DNA from: Marsupella aquatica
Lineage: Eukaryota; Marchantiophyta
Assembly: GCA_973895155.1 (NCBI GenBank)
Contig: OZ316895.1
Location: forward strand, 13,826,001-13,890,000
Reading direction: 5' to 3'
Length of the DNA: 64,000 nt
The position numbers were made by a program, and so were the translations under genes. The notes under the pieces were generated by a model that had not been told where the DNA came from, did not search any database, and worked only from the letters and a program-made list of their open reading frames with translations. This document shows, in pieces, positions 62,898-64,000 of this stretch (position 1 is the stretch's first letter; each line of letters starts with the position of its first letter).

Positions 62898-64000
62898 GAC
62901 GAGCCCTTGGCCCGACTCTGCCAGCATTCTGTACAGTGCAGATCGATCTGAAGAGAAAAACAACCGCAATTCTCGTCTCCGCTCTGTACCCCGATAAAAG
63001 ACTTGTTCCCTCTTTCGCTCGCGGCTTCAGTCTTGCTACTTGTTTCGAAATGAGTACGTCTCGAGCAGAAGATTATATGATTGACCTCGCGAAAAGCCTA
63101 GAATCATGAATCCACGAGGAGCTGAGTCAGTTAGCCATTCTGAAGTATCTGAGCTGACCGAGCAGAAATGACGCCAGAGCAGCTCTCCACCGTGTACACA
63201 GCTTCGATAATCCTCACAGAAGGATCTTCTCAGAGAGCATTTCTTTAAGAAAAGATCAATCTGGACCAGCTGATCAGACATGGCCCCGAGATCGAACCAT
63301 TCAACGAAATTGACAATCTTCAGATTCCGCATAAATCATGAGCAGGAGTTCGATGGATACCGCTTCAGCAATCAAACAATCTATGCTGACCACAGAGACC
63401 GTAGGGAGAGGAAACATTTCGCCAAACCCAACTCACAATGACAGCACCAGTGAGGAGCGAGGAGAACCGACCTAAAAGTAGATCTAGAGAAGCGAACGAG
63501 ACCAGTGCGCAAATGTGCATCAAATGTACAACTAATCACTTTCGACAGAGCTCACGCCGTACAGGTTCACAGACGCAGGCTTTTTGCTGTTGATCTCTGC
63601 TGTCAGACGACAGACACCACACCACGTTTGCCGGGAGGAATTCGTGTTGTACCTAAAGCAGAGGTTCGTAACACAGGCAGAACAGGACAGGCTGCACCTA
63701 GCCAACGAGCGTCGTCCCCGTCGAGAGGTAACAACACGAAACGGTATCAGCATCCAACCGGCCGGTTCCGTATCGGGGATTGCAACTGGACTCCTCCATG
63801 CTGCTCTAAGCCCATTACTACGACAACCAGTTCCCGCAATGCAATGTAGCTGCAGCCTATGCAGCTATGCAGATCTGCTACCACCGATCAATTAAACCCG
63901 CATCAAACCCACAATGCTGCTGCTTCTCAAGGCCCTCCAAAAACACCCGCCCCTGCCCCCCCCCCCCGCGACGTGAGAGAAACAAAAGAATACCGATCTG
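62898..64000. other. 5' flank of transporter gene to the window edge
   Basis: Probable promoter and 5' UTR for the minus-strand transporter. Plus-strand frames of 103 and 114 codons (63505-63895) overlap each other and show no motif. A run of about 12 C lies at 63956-63967. Confidence 0.4.

Overview
The window looks like nuclear DNA of a land plant. The evidence is GT-AG spliced genes with many short introns (about 80-800 bp), N-terminal extensions that look like plastid transit peptides, plant-specific versions of several families (plant-type eIF4B, the BPG2 GTPase, the plant RraA-like protein, the CMP-sialic-acid-transporter-like family), and one short tract of the plant telomere motif TTTAGGG. 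Gene density is about one per 8 kb and the spaces between genes are AT-rich and full of small local duplications. Nothing in it is bacterial, viral or organellar. A bryophyte-like or other non-seed plant is possible, but I cannot fix the species.

Layout, left to right. 1-3.2 kb: short tandem repeats and a decayed F-box fragment. 3.2-3.7 kb (-): RraA-like aldolase-family gene without introns. 5.3-9.2 kb (-): plastid KsgA/PFC1-type rRNA adenine dimethyltransferase, 10 exons. 9.2-14.7 kb: gene-poor, with a broken recombinase-like coding remnant, a Tourist-like MITE and several tandem repeats. 16.3-21.6 kb (+): alpha-D-phosphohexomutase (plant phosphoglucosamine-mutase-like), 16 exons. 25.9-27.7 kb (-): eIF4B, two exons. 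27.8-36.5 kb: gene-poor. 36.6-38.0 kb (-): plastid RbfA, three exons. 43.4-47.3 kb (+): CCHC zinc-knuckle plus KH RNA-binding protein, four exons. 49.7-53.0 kb (-): BPG2/YqeH circularly permuted GTPase, three exons. 57.5-62.9 kb (-): Golgi nucleotide-sugar (CMP-sialic-acid-like) transporter, 12 exons.

I built the exon structures by hand. Inside every gene the coding phases agree across all junctions, which supports the models. The first exon of the phosphohexomutase and the last exon of the transporter are the uncertain ends.

The most notable feature is that three nuclear genes for late maturation of the plastid small ribosomal subunit (KsgA/PFC1, RbfA and YqeH/BPG2) lie within about 48 kb on the same strand, with a translation factor and an RNA-binding protein between them. 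I found no new multi-gene system that I can defend. The better leads are this clustering, an intron-retention form of the KH gene that rebuilds its zinc knuckle from intron sequence, and the recombinase-like remnant near 11.5-11.8 kb.
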